64,000 nt of DNA from Artocarpus heterophyllus (Eukaryota > Streptophyta > Magnoliopsida > Rosales > Moraceae). The notes beneath the pieces are model-generated. The model was not told the origin of the DNA. It made no database searches and worked only from the letters and a program-made list of their open reading frames with translations. The stretch covers positions 24,936,597 to 25,000,596 of the forward strand of contig CM046347.1 in assembly GCA_025403435.1 (NCBI GenBank), written 5' to 3'. Of this stretch, positions 11,624-24,730 are shown one piece after another (within the stretch, counting starts at the first letter, position 1; each line of letters begins with the position of its first letter). The position numbers were made by a program, and so were the translations under genes.

Positions 11624-14600
11624 TTTTTTTTTTTTTTTTGCTTTTCTTAATATTTTTTTTGACCTTTTTCTTCTTTTTTTTTTTTTTGTTTTTTAGAATG
11701 TATAAGATGTTCGAAACATCAATTTCAATCCACCAGTTACAAATGTAAGCAGTATAAATTGCTCAACAACTACAATAAAAGAAAAAAGTTGTTATAGTAT
11801 AAAGCTTTCACATGCTATAGCTCTTAAACTTAAAACATATGTTTCAACCGATCTCCAAACGGAAGTTTAATGTGTCAACTATAAATCTTCTACTTGAATC
11901 TTTTTTTTTTCTTGTAGACCTCAACACTTTGATGCTTTACCTTATTTTCTTTCTTCTTACAAAAATTTAAAAAATAAAAACACTATTCGTCTATCATTGT
12001 TAGTGTTTTATTTCTTTTCCTTTCTTCATTTTGTGATTTTTTTTTCTTTTTTTAAGAGATTTTACTTTTGCTTTTCTTTTTTACTTTTTGGGTGCTTTAC
12101 TGTACCCTCTATTTCTATTTGCAATTTTTTTTCTTCTTTTTTTAGTTTGTACTATTGTCCTTTATATTGGGTACTTTGTTTTTTTTTACTTTTTCAGCAT
12201 ATCACATTTTTTTCCTTTTTCTTTCTTTTTTCAACGCTCTACTTCTTTTCCTTCTTTTCTTTTTAATTCCATTTGTCTACCATAGTCTTACCCTAAATGT
12301 TCTCCCATCTTTTCCTTTTGGCAGGGGTGAATACAGAATCCGATGAATCCCCTTTAAGCCACCCAATGATATCTGAAATAATCCAAATCCGAATAGGAAT
12401 CCTTTTTTTTTTTTTACTTTTCTTAATATTCGTTTTACCTTTTTCTTCTTTTTTTTGTTTTTTAGATGTATAAGATGTTCGAAACATCAATTTCAATCCA
12501 CCAGTTACAAATGTAAGCAGTATAAATTGCTCAACAACTATTGTAAAAGAAAAAAGTTGCTATAGTATAAAGCTTCATATGCTATAGTTCTTAAACTTAA
12601 AACATATGTTTCAACTGATTTCCAAACGGAAGTTTAATGTGTCAACTATGAATCTTTTACTTGAATCTTTTTTTTTTTTTCTTGTAGACCTCAACACTTT
12701 GATGCTTTACCTTATTTTCTTTCTTCTTACAAAAATTTAAAAAATAAAAACACTATTCGTCTATCATTTTTAGTGTTTTATTTCTTTTCCTTTCTTCATT
12801 TTTTGATTTTTTTTCTTTTTTTTTTAGAGATTTTACTTTTTCTTTTCTTTTTTACTTTTTGGGTGCTTTACTGTACTCTCTATTTCTATTTGCAATTTCT
12901 TTTTTTTTTTTTAAGTTTCTACTATTGTCCTTTATATTGGGTACTTTGTTTTTTTTTACTTTTTCAGCATATCACATTTTTTTCTTTTTTCTTTCTTTTT
13001 TCAGCGCTTTACTTCTTTCCTCCTTTTCTTTTTAATTCCATTTGTCTACCATAGTCTTACCCTAAATGTTCTCCTATCTTTTCCTTTTGGCAGGGGTGAA
13101 TACGAAATCCGATGAATCCTCTTTAAGCCACCCAATGAAATCTGAAATAATCCAAATCCGAATAGGAATCCTTTTTTTTTTGTTTTTCTTAATATTTGTT
13201 TTACCTTTTTCTTCTTTTTTTGTTTTTTAGAATGTATAAATTTGAAACATCCATTTCAATCCACCAGTTACAAATGTAAGCAATATAAATTGCTCAACAA
13301 CTACAGTAAAAGAAAAAAGTTGCTATTGTATAAAGCTTTATATGCTATAGTTCTTAAACTTAAAACATATGTTTCAATTGATTTCCAAACGGAAGTTTAA
13401 TGTGTCAACTATAAATCTTCTACTTGAATCTTTTTTTTTTTTCTTGTAGACCTCAACACTTTGATGCTTTACCTTATTTTCTTTCTTCTTACAAAAATTT
13501 AAAAAATAAAAACACTATTCGTCTATCATTGTTAGTGTTTTATTTCTTTTCCTTTCTTCATTTTTTGATTTTTTTTTCTTTTTTTTAGAGATTTTACTTT
13601 TTCTTTTCTTTTTTACTTTTTGGGTGCTTTACTATACTCTCTATTTCTATTTGCAATTTCTTTTTTCTTTTTTTTAGTTTCTACTATTGTCCTTTATATT
13701 GGGTACTTTGTTTTTTTTACTTTTTCAGCATATCACATTTTTTTCCTTTTTCTTTCTTTTTTCAACGCTTTACTTCTTTTCCTCCTTTTCTCTTTAATTC
13801 CATTTGTCTACCATAGTCTTACCCTAAATGTTCTCCCATCTTTTCCTTTTGGCAGGGGTGAATACGAAATCCGATGAATCCCCTTTAAGCTACCCAATGA
13901 AATCTGAAATAATCCAAATCCGAATAGGAATCCTTTTTTTTTTTTTTTTGCTTTTCTTAATATTTGTTTTACCTTTTTCTTCTTTTTTTTTTGTTTTTTA
14001 GAATCTATAAGATGTTCGAAACATCAATTTCAATCCACCAGTTACAAATGTAAGCAATATAAATTGCTCAACAACTACAGTAAAAGAAAAAAGTTGCTAT
14101 TGTATAAAGCTTTATGTACTATAGTTCTTAAACTTAAAACATATGTTTCAACTGGTTTCCAAACAGAAGTTTAATGTGTCAACTATAAATCTTCTACTTG
14201 AATCTCTTTTTTTTTGTTTCTTGTAGACCTCAACACTTTGATGCTTTACCTTATTTTCTTTCTTCTTACAAAAATTTAAAAAATAAAAACACTATTCGTC
14301 TATCATTGTTAGTGTTTTATTTCTTTTCCTTTCTTCATTTTTTGATTTTTTTTCTTTTTTTTTAGAGATTTTACTCTTTCTTTTCTTTTTTACTTTTTGG
14401 GTGCTTTACTGTACTCTCTATTTCTATTTGCAATTTCTTTTTTTTTTTTAGTTTCTACTATTGTCCTTTATATTGGGTACTTTTTTTTTATTTTTTCAGT
14501 ATATCACCTTTTTTCCCTTTTTCTTTCTTTTTCAGCGCTTTACTTCTTTTCCTCCTTTTCTTTTTAATTCCATTTGTCTACCATAGTCTTACCCTAAATG

Positions 14601-14702
14601 TTCTCCCATCTTTTCCTTTTGGTAGGGGTGAATACAGAATCCGATGAATCCCTTTTAAGCCACCCAATGAAATCTGAAATAATCCAAATCCAAATAGGAA
14701 TT
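11624..14702. repeat. Tandem array, four copies of a 762-779-bp T-rich unit
   Basis: Copies lie at about 11624-12402, 12403-13171, 13172-13933 and 13934-14702. Each begins with a poly-T run and CTTTTCTTAATATT, then TTCAATCCACCAGTTACAAA, AAAATTTAAAAAATAAAAAC and a long TTTTCTTTT-rich region. Each ends with CCTTTTGG, a TAGGGGTGAATAC-like hAT terminus and about 80 bp of the hAT left end, breaking off at ATAGGAATCC. The plus strand is extremely T-rich. Phe-rich open frames in it are translation of low-complexity DNA. Copies differ by point changes and T-run length, as expected after local duplication. Only the last copy continues into the rest of the hAT-like element. Confidence 0.92.
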
Positions 14703-15498
14703 CCCATTAAGCCCCCCAATCCAATTTTTCATTAGGTGGGTTTAGATTGAGTTTTTCATAATCAGAGATAATCCAAACCCACACAATAATAAAATTATAT
14801 AAAATATTTATTTTATATATATTGTAATTTTAATATAATCTTATATTTAAAAAAAACCTTTATTTATAGTAATATAGCTTATAAATACTTTTCTCTTTGA
14901 TTTCATACTTTTCTTTTTTACTTTCTATTTTCTAATACACACTACATACTACACTTTACAATCCCTAGAAAAATAAAACAAATAATAAAATAATAAAAAA
15001 AAACTTCACCACTTTCCACTCCAGTATATTTACCCTGTTACTGTTTTGTTCACAATCCTACCTATCTATTTCTTCAATGTAAAGTCCAAAAACAGCCATC
15101 TCTCGTTTCGTTTGTTTCATAAAAAATGTTTGGAGTTGAAGATTGGAAATTGTGCAACATATTGGTTATGTTGATGTTTATTAACTAAAAAATATAATTT
15201 ACTTTTGTAGTTTTTATTATGTTTTGATTGTTAGGTATGACTTATGTATCTGAACTTTATTAAAATATCGAGTATGTGATAAATTTTAGTTTTTACTTTA
15301 TATATTTTTTACTTTGGTAAATTATTAGTTTGAATTTTTTTCCTTCTTTATAATACTCAGTTCGATCAACCCACGCAATCCACCCGAGCTTTAATTGGGT
15401 GGGTTACTTTTAAAGTTTGAAATCAACCCACCCGAACTTTGATTGGGTGGGTTGAAAAATCTCTAAAAGCTACTCAACCCACCCGATATTCATCCATA
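14623..15498. mobile_element. Non-autonomous hAT-like element, 876 bp
   Basis: The element is flanked by the exact 8-bp duplication CCTTTTGG (14615-14622 and 15499-15506), the length expected for hAT transposons. The left terminus TAGGGGTGAATAC and the complement of the right terminus TATGGATGAATAT form an imperfect inverted repeat matching at 10 of 13 positions and similar to the Ac-type end. Subterminal copies of GGGTGGGTTGA-like motifs lie in both orientations around 15360-15480. There is no transposase frame, so movement would have depended on an autonomous relative. Its left 80 bp was carried along in the upstream tandem array. Confidence 0.82.
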
Positions 15499-15506
15499 CC
15501 TTTTGG

Positions 15507-16976
15507 TTCTTCTTTCATTTTCTTTCCATTTCAACTTTATTGATATCACTATATTCCAAGATTGACTTTCTCATCTGAATAATCTTCTTACTTGTGATCA
15601 ATTATGGCTTACATTGCAATTAAATAGAATCACAACATAATAGCAATGAGTGTTTTAAAAAATAATTTGATAAAGAAAAAGCAATTTTGAACAAAAAAAT
15701 CTCTTAAGAAATACATATTTTAAATTAAAAATAACATTATATCAACAGTCTAATTCTATTTTTGTCCGTTTTGAAAAATAACTTTTGATTTATTTGTTTC
15801 TTTCTTTTAATAGTTTATTGCTCGTAAAAACCTAAACATTATACCGTGTCATATTTTGTCTAAGCATAGACAATTAATCAATTAAAGAATCAAAATTGTA
15901 CATTTCATAAATTGCAAAGTTATTAGACACAAATAGTGAATTTTGGAGATCACAAACAAAAGCATAGTTTTTTAGTTATTCGTATAATTTTTTCTTTTTA
16001 ATCTCTAAATAAATTTTGTATTCTATTCATCATAGATATAAAAACTTCAATTACAACTCAATACGTACAAGGCACATACTTAAACTAGCATTACGGACAA
16101 ATACACTTTAAATTTTAGTCATCCGCAAGTTGGATTCTGAATTTTTCGTTTTGACAATTGCAATCCAGCATATGATAATTGGTAAAAGTTGTGGTCTAAT
16201 CAATAATTACCCGTAAAAGGACACAAATGCGAAAATTTAAAGGCATGGAAACCTAACAAGCCAACAATAACAAAGAGTTATTGAGGCGTATTTATGCAAA
16301 AATTCGATGTTATTTATTCTAACCATTAATAGATGCGCTTGATTGTAGGGCAACCGTCAAGGATTTTCAAATCCAGGTGTAAAAACTAAATGCTTAGTGG
16401 TCTAATTTTCCAACCAACAAAAAGTTGAGGTGATTTGTCCAGATTGTTAAAAAAAAAAAAAAAAAAAAAAAACCCTACTAGTATTGTGCAACTCTAGACA
16501 ATTAGATGATGATCATCAACTTCTGTATATTGTATTCAATTTTTAAATTATACTACAGTTTTTTTTTTTTTTTTTGAGGGGACAGTTCTAAAATTTCTAG
16601 TGTAATCTCTAATAGTTAAAAATTGCACAATATTGGAAAGGTTTTTTTTTTTTTTGATCTATCACAAAGTCTTTGGTCTACTTTATTTTTTTTTTTCCTA
16701 ATAGTTAAAAAGTGCACAATATTGGAAAGGTTTTTCTTTCTTTTTTTTTTTTGTAATCTACCACAAAGTTTTGGTTCCACTTTAATTTTATTTCCCTAAA
16801 ATCTACGTATATTCTCTTTTTTATGAAGCTAAAAGTTTTTTTTTCCTTTTTTTTTTTTTTTGGTCAACGGCGGTACTTGAGCAAACTTTGTGAGAATCAT
16901 ACATCTGTTGCTTTATTAGAAAAACGTATAAAATTTTTGTACCGCAGAATGGGTTTTTTTCTAAACATTCAAGGAT
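15507..16976. other. AT-rich intergenic DNA
   Basis: No gene or clear transposon terminus was found. Contents are AT-rich sequence, a run of over 20 A at about 16449-16474, and the short tandem duplication listed separately. Confidence 0.6.
16609..16795. repeat. Two-copy tandem duplication, about 90 bp unit
   Basis: Units beginning CTAATAGTTAAAAA start at 16609 and 16698. Both continue TTGGAAAGG, a T-run, then ATCTATCACAAAGT or ATCTACCACAAAGT. They differ by small changes and T-run length. Confidence 0.8.
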
Positions 16977-16981
16977 TGGCC

Positions 16982-18935
16982 TGTGATGCCCCATAAAGGG
17001 GATGAATCTGGGAGTTTTAGGTAAATAAGATGAAATAAACAAAGTAAATAAAAAAAAGTAAATAAATATACATGAAAAATAAATAAATATCATCAAAATA
17101 AATAATAACATTTGCGGTCATGTCACTGTCACGTGAATGGCACGAAGGTAAAACTAAGATCTTATTCTCATTCACCATCACGTCAATGCTTACCATGAAG
17201 GTGGCTAGGTATTTAAAATACAATATCAAGAATAATAATACAAAAATATTGAAAATCATCGTCTCTAAGATAAATTAAAAATATACAATTGATAGAGATG
17301 AAAAAGACATTAATACCGGGACAAGTCGTACAATACATGCATCATACTACAATTCTAAAGAAAATACCATATCTACTCATAGAGCTAGGTTTTGATCCTA
17401 GGTCCATCCTTCCTCTCCAAACCTAGAAGGGGGATTTTAAAACAGGAAAACGTGAGTAGAAGGCTTAGTAGAATAATTAGTTAAAAACAAGTTATCTTAA
17501 AATATCATTCACAAATTATATTTACTACAAGAAGTCTCAAAAATTATTCATAAAGATTGATAAATACTTACTTGAATAAATCTTGATAAAACATTACCGT
17601 ACAGGTTTTGGAAATATGAAAGAAATATCAAAAATACAGTTCTTTGAAATCAAAGACATTATTTTCATCAATCATTCAAAAGGTCAAACATTTGGCCCAA
17701 ACAGTTTAAAAAGGGCTGGCAAAGGAAGGGATAAAAATATATGTATATCCTATCTAATTTGAAATCTAATAACATAAGCTCCAAATAAAATCCAATGTAT
17801 GCTCTATATAAGTTCAAGAGCTTAAAAACTGTATTTAAAGTCAGAAATCATATTTAACAAATATCCTTATGTTAATTTAATTATCAGTATGCCTTTTTTA
17901 TTCAGAATAATCATAACCCAAAATCATAATCCTTTTTGAAACATTTCAGAATCATTAAACATTGAAAACTAAAGTAAAAATACAATTTTTCAAGTTCACA
18001 GTAGGCCTACCGAACATCCTGGTTTGACCTACCGAACTGCATAGTTTGGTCTTCCGAACATCCAGATCGGCCTGCTGAACTTTTCCCAAGTTCGGCCTGC
18101 CGACCTGATGAATCCAGCCTGCCGAACCTATGAATCTGGCCTACCGAAGATCAAGTTCGGCCTGTCGAACTGGCAAATCTGGGGACCCGAGACTTCGAGC
18201 TTCGACATCCCCGAACTCAAAATTCAAATTTAAAACCTGTTTTCTCAATCCCAAAGCATAAAAATCATGTAAAAAGCATAGAAAATCATTATAGAACAAG
18301 TTTAAACCATTTTGCTCAAATTTAAACTCAATTTCACCTTTGATTTGAAAATCAAAGAAAAATGTAAAAACTTGGTTAAGTCAATTTTAGCTCAAATTAA
18401 GTTTAGATTCGCTATAAAATAGTTTCTACAACTTGAATTGAACATTATCTGAGCTCAAGAAAGCTCGGATTCAATATTCAAAGAAAATTTTAAAAATTGA
18501 AATTTAAAACTTTGAAATTTTTTAAAAAAGAGGAAGCTAACCTTTAATGGTGTTTTTGGATAAAAACTTGATGATTGAACTTCAATCATTGCTCAAATCC
18601 ACGAGAATGAAGCTTGAAATTGAAATTTTTTTGAGAGAAAGAAAGAGAGAGAGAGGGTTGTACGTGAAGGAAAGAAGAGAGAGAGAGTGATCGTGAAAAT
18701 GAAAAAGGAAAGGGAAAAGAAAAAGAAAATAAAGGCCCAATGGCATTTTCGTAAACATGGAGAAAATGTGGGGTAAAATGTCATTTGGTATTTTAACACT
18801 AAAAATCAAATTTTAAATATAACAAATGCAATAAAATCTTAAATAACTGAAAATTAACATCAAAAATTCCACTAGCACACTTAATAATTAAATTTAACAT
18901 AACTAACCTTATTTTAAAAATTCACGGGTGTTACA
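16982..18935 (-). mobile_element. Ty3/gypsy-type (Tekay-like) solo LTR
   Basis: Minus-strand LTR of 1954 bp. Its start on the minus strand reads TGTAACACCCGTGAA (18921-18935) and its end reads TGGGGCATCACA (16982-16993), matching the ends of the solo LTR at 61192-63353. It has a GA-rich tract at 18626-18692, matching the CT tract of the second copy, and a palindrome cluster at 17998-18175. The left target duplication TGGCC is at 16977-16981. The right copy was split by a later copia solo LTR: TG at 18936-18937, with full TGGCC at 20898-20902. No internal region is present, so it formed by LTR-LTR recombination. The Tekay-like label rests on the TGTAACACCCC start known for that chromovirus lineage. 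Confidence 0.85.
17998..18175. repeat. Cluster of GTTCGGCCTGCCGAAC-like palindromes in a gypsy LTR
   Basis: Eight or so imperfect copies of a CpG-rich 16-mer with 7-bp arms and a 2-bp centre, spaced roughly 20-30 bp. Many carry CG to TG or CA changes. The same motif occurs in the copia family at 38-60 kb and in the second gypsy LTR. Confidence 0.85.
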
Positions 18936-18937
18936 TG

Positions 18938-20894
18938 TGTTGGGTTTGGTGCCCTAAAAGCTGTGACATTGTACATATTGTTAATAAATAAATAAAATGA
19001 CATTTATTATTATTTTGGTTGATTATATGTATTATGAATACATTTATAAACATCAAGAAAATTCCATGATTATTTATGTGACTATAAATTTAGCATATAA
19101 GTGTTATTTGCTTGGGGATAAAATTTATAGATAATAATCTAAATAGTCCGTAATAATTAATTAAAGTTTGGGATCTTTAATTAAAAATTACAAGTACGGT
19201 CCAATCTCATCTAAAATGAAATAGTCATTATCCGGACTATTAATGTAGAGACATTGGGTTGGAGGTACTTTATATAATGAGATTATATAGGACTGGACCA
19301 GATAAATTATGAATCTCTAATAATCATCCGTTACAAATAGAGTATTCAAATTTATCACTATGATGATCATATATTTGACAGTCTTAATCCTGAGTATTTA
19401 TTAGACTCCTATTTATTACATTATATTTTTTGACTTGCATGGTAAGATTTGTCTAAGCACAGATTATAACTTAGCATCTTGGAAACATAAAGTAATAAAT
19501 GGCTGGGAATAATATTATACAGATATGGAATCCATTCCTTCCCTATGGAAGTTAGAAAAATAGTTCTCTTGAGTGATAATTCAAGGTTTGAACAGTAGAG
19601 CACTCGTTCATAATAAGATTATGAATTAATTGTTCATTAGAGAATTATTGGAACTCAAGGATAAATATGTAATAAGAGAGGTGAACGGAAATTGAACCTA
19701 GCTCTTATTATGAACTATTTATGGAGGACTGACTTATATGTAATGATTATATCAATGGACTACTAGTTAATTTTCTTTGAGTAATTTTACTATAATCTCA
19801 AGAGTTCAGTTTCAGGTTTTTAGTGGAGTAACACTGAAACTAATAAATTTGGCACATTAATTAAAGAGTTTGATTAAATGTCAAATTTATTGGAGCTTTG
19901 GTTATAGGTCCATAGGTCCCCAATACCACCTCTGTAACACTATATTGGATTTTGCATAGAATGAATTATACATGTTTAATTTAGAATTTTTGAATTCTGA
20001 ATTAATTTTTCACACTTGAATTATTAACGTGACACAGAAAAATGTTCTCTGTGACACATAATGTAATGTGATAAATGTTATCACATTTAACTGAGCATTA
20101 GTTAATTAATTGATAATTGTTAAAATCTATTCTTAAATAAATGTGATTTATTTTTGAATTTAGATTTAGATATATATATATATGGTTTTGAACCAAATCC
20201 TTTTATATATATATAAGATTTTATAATATATTACTATATATATATATATATTAATATAATATTATAAAAAAAAAGAAGAAGGAAACGTAACTTGATGTTA
20301 CGCTTCACGTTTCACTTTTTTTCCTTTATATATATGTACCGAATCTATGTGATTCGGTCAAAGTCAAAAAAAAAAAAAAAAAGGAAGTTTCTTTCTTTCA
20401 CGGTGACTTAGACTTATATATACATATGTATGTGTGTGTGACCGAATCACATGTAGTGATTCGGGAAAGAAAAAAAAAAAGGAAAGGAAAAGAAAAGGGA
20501 AAGAAAAATTACTAATAGCTCAGTTATAAAAAAGAAGAGATAACAGTTATCTCACATAATTTTTAGAGAGAAAAAACTGAGAGTTTCTCTAAAGAAAAAG
20601 GTCTGCTATCTCATGTGTTGAGTACATAGCAGATTCAGAAAAGTGTGAGGAAAATTCATTCTTGCAGTTTGACGCCCACTCGTCTTTCCATTGGTGTGTA
20701 GGCCTGGTTTGGAAGATCGTGGTGTCAAAGAGGAAAGCTAGGATACCCTGATAGTCTTCAAAAGGTTAGTAAAAATTCCTAAAGCTTTCTGTAATTAAAA
20801 TTATATATCTATTCCCGATGAACAAAGTTTTCAGAAAATTTTTGTTTGTCAACGATCCGTTCCTTCCGCTGCGTTTCATGTTTTAATTCCAACA
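18938..20894 (+). mobile_element. Copia-type solo LTR (family E)
   Basis: The 1957-bp LTR runs from TGTTGGGTTTGGTGCC to TTTTAATTCCAACA with TG...CA termini. It is flanked by the exact 5-bp duplication ACATG (18933-18937 and 20895-20899). It belongs to the same family as the 5' LTR at 5527-7596. It inserted two bases beyond the end of the gypsy solo LTR, inside that element's own target duplication. With no internal region it is a product of LTR-LTR recombination. (TA)n tracts occur near 20170-20250. Confidence 0.93.
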
Positions 20895-20902
20895 ACATGG
20901 CC

Positions 20903-22949
20903 AATGTTGCTATATAAAATAATTATTCATTATAATTTGTTCATACCAATTTGACAATAAAAAGTCTATTGTGTCCTAAGGCATCTTGGCAACTACATCT
21001 TACATGCATACAGTTCTCCTCTCTTCAACTAGCAAGCAATTCTCCTCCCTTCAACTAACAAGGTGCACGGGCGTCAGTTGAATCTTTTCTACTTCAACAC
21101 TTGCCTTTACTAAGTGGAACATCCCTATTCTCTATCGAGAGTAATGCGTCTAGTACTTTCCCTCCCAATGGGATGGAACATGTGAGCTTTTTACAGGCCA
21201 ATCAAATTTCTTTATTCACAGACCAATATTTGGACAAACAAGATGTTATTTGAGAATTAAAATTGATTTAAAATAAATTTATTTTAGTAATTCAAAAAAA
21301 CAGTTTTTCAATCATATCATAATTTTTTAGTTTAATAGGTGAAATACATAATTATTACACAAAAATTATCTTAACCTTTTAAATAAATACTTTATGCACT
21401 AATGATATGCAAATTATCCCCTAAAATATACGTACTATCAAATATATTAGTGTTGTATGGAAACACATAACCCATTGTGCCAACCACAATCACTTTGCGC
21501 CACACTCAATACAAACTAGGTGCCGAGGCGTTTTTCGTATAGTACCGATGGACTAAAAAACAGGTAAACATACTACACTAACTTTAAGAATTTATGGAGC
21601 TAGTAAGGGGACAAAATGAACCTACATAATCGAAGCTCTGGTGATTAATACTCAATTTGATTAATCTATCAATCAATTAAATACACTCAGAGAATAGGCA
21701 AATATATTTATAAGGAAAAAATTATACAAACATGCTCTGTACTTGACATATACGATTTTCAAGTTACGGACCCTACACTTTAAATTTTCTTAATTAGAGC
21801 GAAGTAATAACTTCATTAAACCTGTCTAATTACAACTTTGTCTACGAGTTCCTTTAAAACACTAATACGTAACTTATATATGATCTAGTTATATAGGATT
21901 TGGGGTTTTATTTTATATCCAATGTCGAATATGTCTGAGTACTCGAGATTTGTGGGCCAATGTCGAATATGTTTGATTACTCAATCACCAAAGTTTCCAA
22001 ATTAACACTTCATATGAGAATTGTTGGTTTGAAAAGTAATTGCAATGGCATTGGGTCTTAAAATTTTTCACGAAACACCAACAATCAGTGCATGTATTAT
22101 ATAAATCAATCAATATTATTCTTACCTATTTGGCAATAATCTAAGAAATCCTTCATAGCTTTGTCGATGTTTCGATCTTCCATACCATAACTCCTTTCCT
22201 TAAATCAACAAGCATGTGGCACTAGTATTCTCCTTGGCTATAGCTTCCTTCTTTAAAGGCAAGAGAGCATGATCCTTAGTGATGGAGGCCAAAAAGAATC
22301 TTTTTTAGATGAGGTTCTTAGAGGCTCATTTATACCATTAGGTCGGATAAAACAAATGGTTTTCTAAAAAGAATCTAGAGAAATGATATGAAAATGTGGT
22401 AAAGACATGGAACATATATAATAAAAATATTCATAAAACTTTTATAAAATATGCTATAGAGTATATTAATTTAACACTTAATAAACATATAAATAATTTG
22501 TGCATACCCAATTGAGGAGAAGAAAATGAAAAACTTCTTTCGGGAAAACATTCTCTAAACAAAACCATTATCTTCCTCACCTAGTCTTTTGCCTCAAACG
22601 GATGTACATGTAGGTGTAGAAGGAACTTTGGCTTTGAATGATTACTCACGTATTTTTCTCTCCCACTAATCTCAACACATCAGATTAAAGAAGGACTAGA
22701 AATAGAGGAACACTTCTTCTTTGTCTTTTCCCTCTCTGCATGCTTATTGCAAAGAGTCTCAATTGTGTAGAATAAATGAGATACCCAAGTAATTCCAGAA
22801 GCTTCTATTATTTTTCACATATTTAATTACAATAAAAGAAATAAATTTTCCTTTCCTTATTCTACATGTAGCACCACAAACAGAGAGATTTTCTATGCTT
22901 GTGTTGCCAATCACTAGCCAATAGAGCAAAAAATATTGCATGTTACTCA
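20903..22949. other. AT-rich intergenic DNA
   Basis: No host gene was recognised. The right part, from roughly 22500, may be the left portion of the diverged LTR relic that follows; its terminus and target duplication could not be fixed. Confidence 0.5.
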
Positions 22950-24227
22950 ATTTAATTTGTTTTTAAATTTAAATTTTCAATTTTATATTAAATCACATTT
23001 ATCAAAAATTAGAAAGTTCTAAATATGGAAACTTAGTGAACAAGCTATGAACTGCACAAGGAACCCTTCCTTGTTGCAGAATGTATCATACACAATGGGA
23101 GAGCTCCATGTGTGTCTTTCAAATTAATTATTATTTATTTATTATTAATGATAAATGAATTCATATCTAGTTTTATTTTGAGTGATATTTAATTTTAAAT
23201 TTCATAATTCTAAATTAATTAATTGAACCAATAATTCAATTATCTAAATAGTGTTTACAAGGATGACAGTAGACTAATGGACACATAATTTTAGGCTCTA
23301 ATAAAACCAATATATTAATTAAACTCTTTAATTAATATATTACTCTTTTATTAATTCCAATGTGAATCCACTAAAAACTTCAAATGGCACTCTTAAAATT
23401 ATAGATATGATTATTCAAATTTTAGAGTCATCCATTTGATAGAGTCATTGCATATAAGTTGATCCTTTATAAATAATTCATAATTAGAGATAGGTAAAAT
23501 CTGCTGACCTCTCGAATGCTTCTTTATTCTCAAGTGGAATTTATTCTCTAATAATTAATAACTTCATGAACTTAAACACAAATTGAATGCTCATATTTTC
23601 AAGGCTGAAAATCAATATTCAAGAGAATTATTTATCTACTTCCTGCTAGAAAATGAATGGATTATATTTTGTAATATTAATACTCCCTACTACTTATATC
23701 ACTATGCTTCCAAAAAACAAGGAGTAGGATTAGATTTTAGAATCCAAACCAAATAAATTAAAAGACATAATTTCATAAATATGAGTTTTCTAATAACTCA
23801 AAATTAAATTGTATATATAACTATCAGTCAATGTGATTAGAACTTAGTATATCTACTAGCAGTTATTAGTTGTCCATATCATATTATGTCCCAATTCTAC
23901 ATAGTCTCATTATGTAGAATGCACTCATTTAATAACTCACTGTATTAGTACTTCTTTTCTTGATAAAAATAACCTGCATTAAAGATTCCACACCTTAATT
24001 GAATAATTAATTATATATTACTAAGCATTTCAACTATCATCCTTAAATATTATCCTCTTGTAAATAATACTTATTTATAATATTTAAGATCATATATATA
24101 ATTATGGATTTTAGAGATATTCATAAAATATTGAAAATATATGTATACAGAAATAATGAAAAAATAATTTATTTATTAAATATGTCTTTTACAAAATATT
24201 ATATGCTTTAAGTGATCTATCCTAACA
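22950..24227 (-). mobile_element. Diverged copia LTR relic
   Basis: The segment follows the motif order of the family-E LTR on the minus strand: CCACTAAAAACTTC near 23358, TTTATAAATAATTCATAATTA near 23470, and ATGTAGAATGCACTCAT near 23910. It ends in GATCTATCCTAACA at 24227, the complement of an LTR start. No matching 5-bp target duplication was found, so the left limit is approximate. Confidence 0.6.
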
Positions 24228-24730
24228 ACACATTTCATCTACCCATCAAGCAATTGGCACATGCCTAGCTGCTTGGGCATGTAGCAAAGGCTGTCATATG
24301 GCGTGTTCACGTTAGCTTTTAACTACATGATGCATGTTCTCCAATTACATTGCAGCATTTGTACAACCACGATTTAGTTTAGGAATAAAAATTGATTTAT
24401 ATTTATTTTGATACTTAAAATAAATACTTTTCTACACTTACAATCATTACTATTTATTTTAATAATTAAAATAAATAAATATTTCACATGTAACTGATTT
24501 TTTAATATTGTCACATAAACAAAACATGGCATGAAAGATTAGTATTGCAAGAAACCATGCAGTATCTATGGGCACCACATTCAATCCAAAAAAACTAAAG
24601 AACCTTTTCTATATGGTCCTGGGGAACTGAAAATAGTTGAGAAGATTATATTAATTCTAACCTAAATATGATCTTATTTTATAACTATTTTATTTGTTAA
24701 TTAATACTTCTTTTTTACTATTAATTATAG
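24228..24730. other. AT-rich intergenic DNA
   Basis: Nothing recognisable was seen. Confidence 0.5.

Noticed and set aside
11997..13877. Phe-rich open frames of 60-93 codons
   Set aside because: They are translations of T-rich tandem repeats and are not conserved in frame between copies.
17998..18175. Regularly spaced palindromes suggesting a CRISPR array
   Set aside because: The units are imperfect, the spacers are short and irregular and contain the same motif, the host is a plant, and the clusters sit inside LTRs.
18582..18809. Two overlapping minus-strand frames of 68 and 75 codons
   Set aside because: Low-complexity translation of the GA/CT-rich tract of the gypsy LTR.
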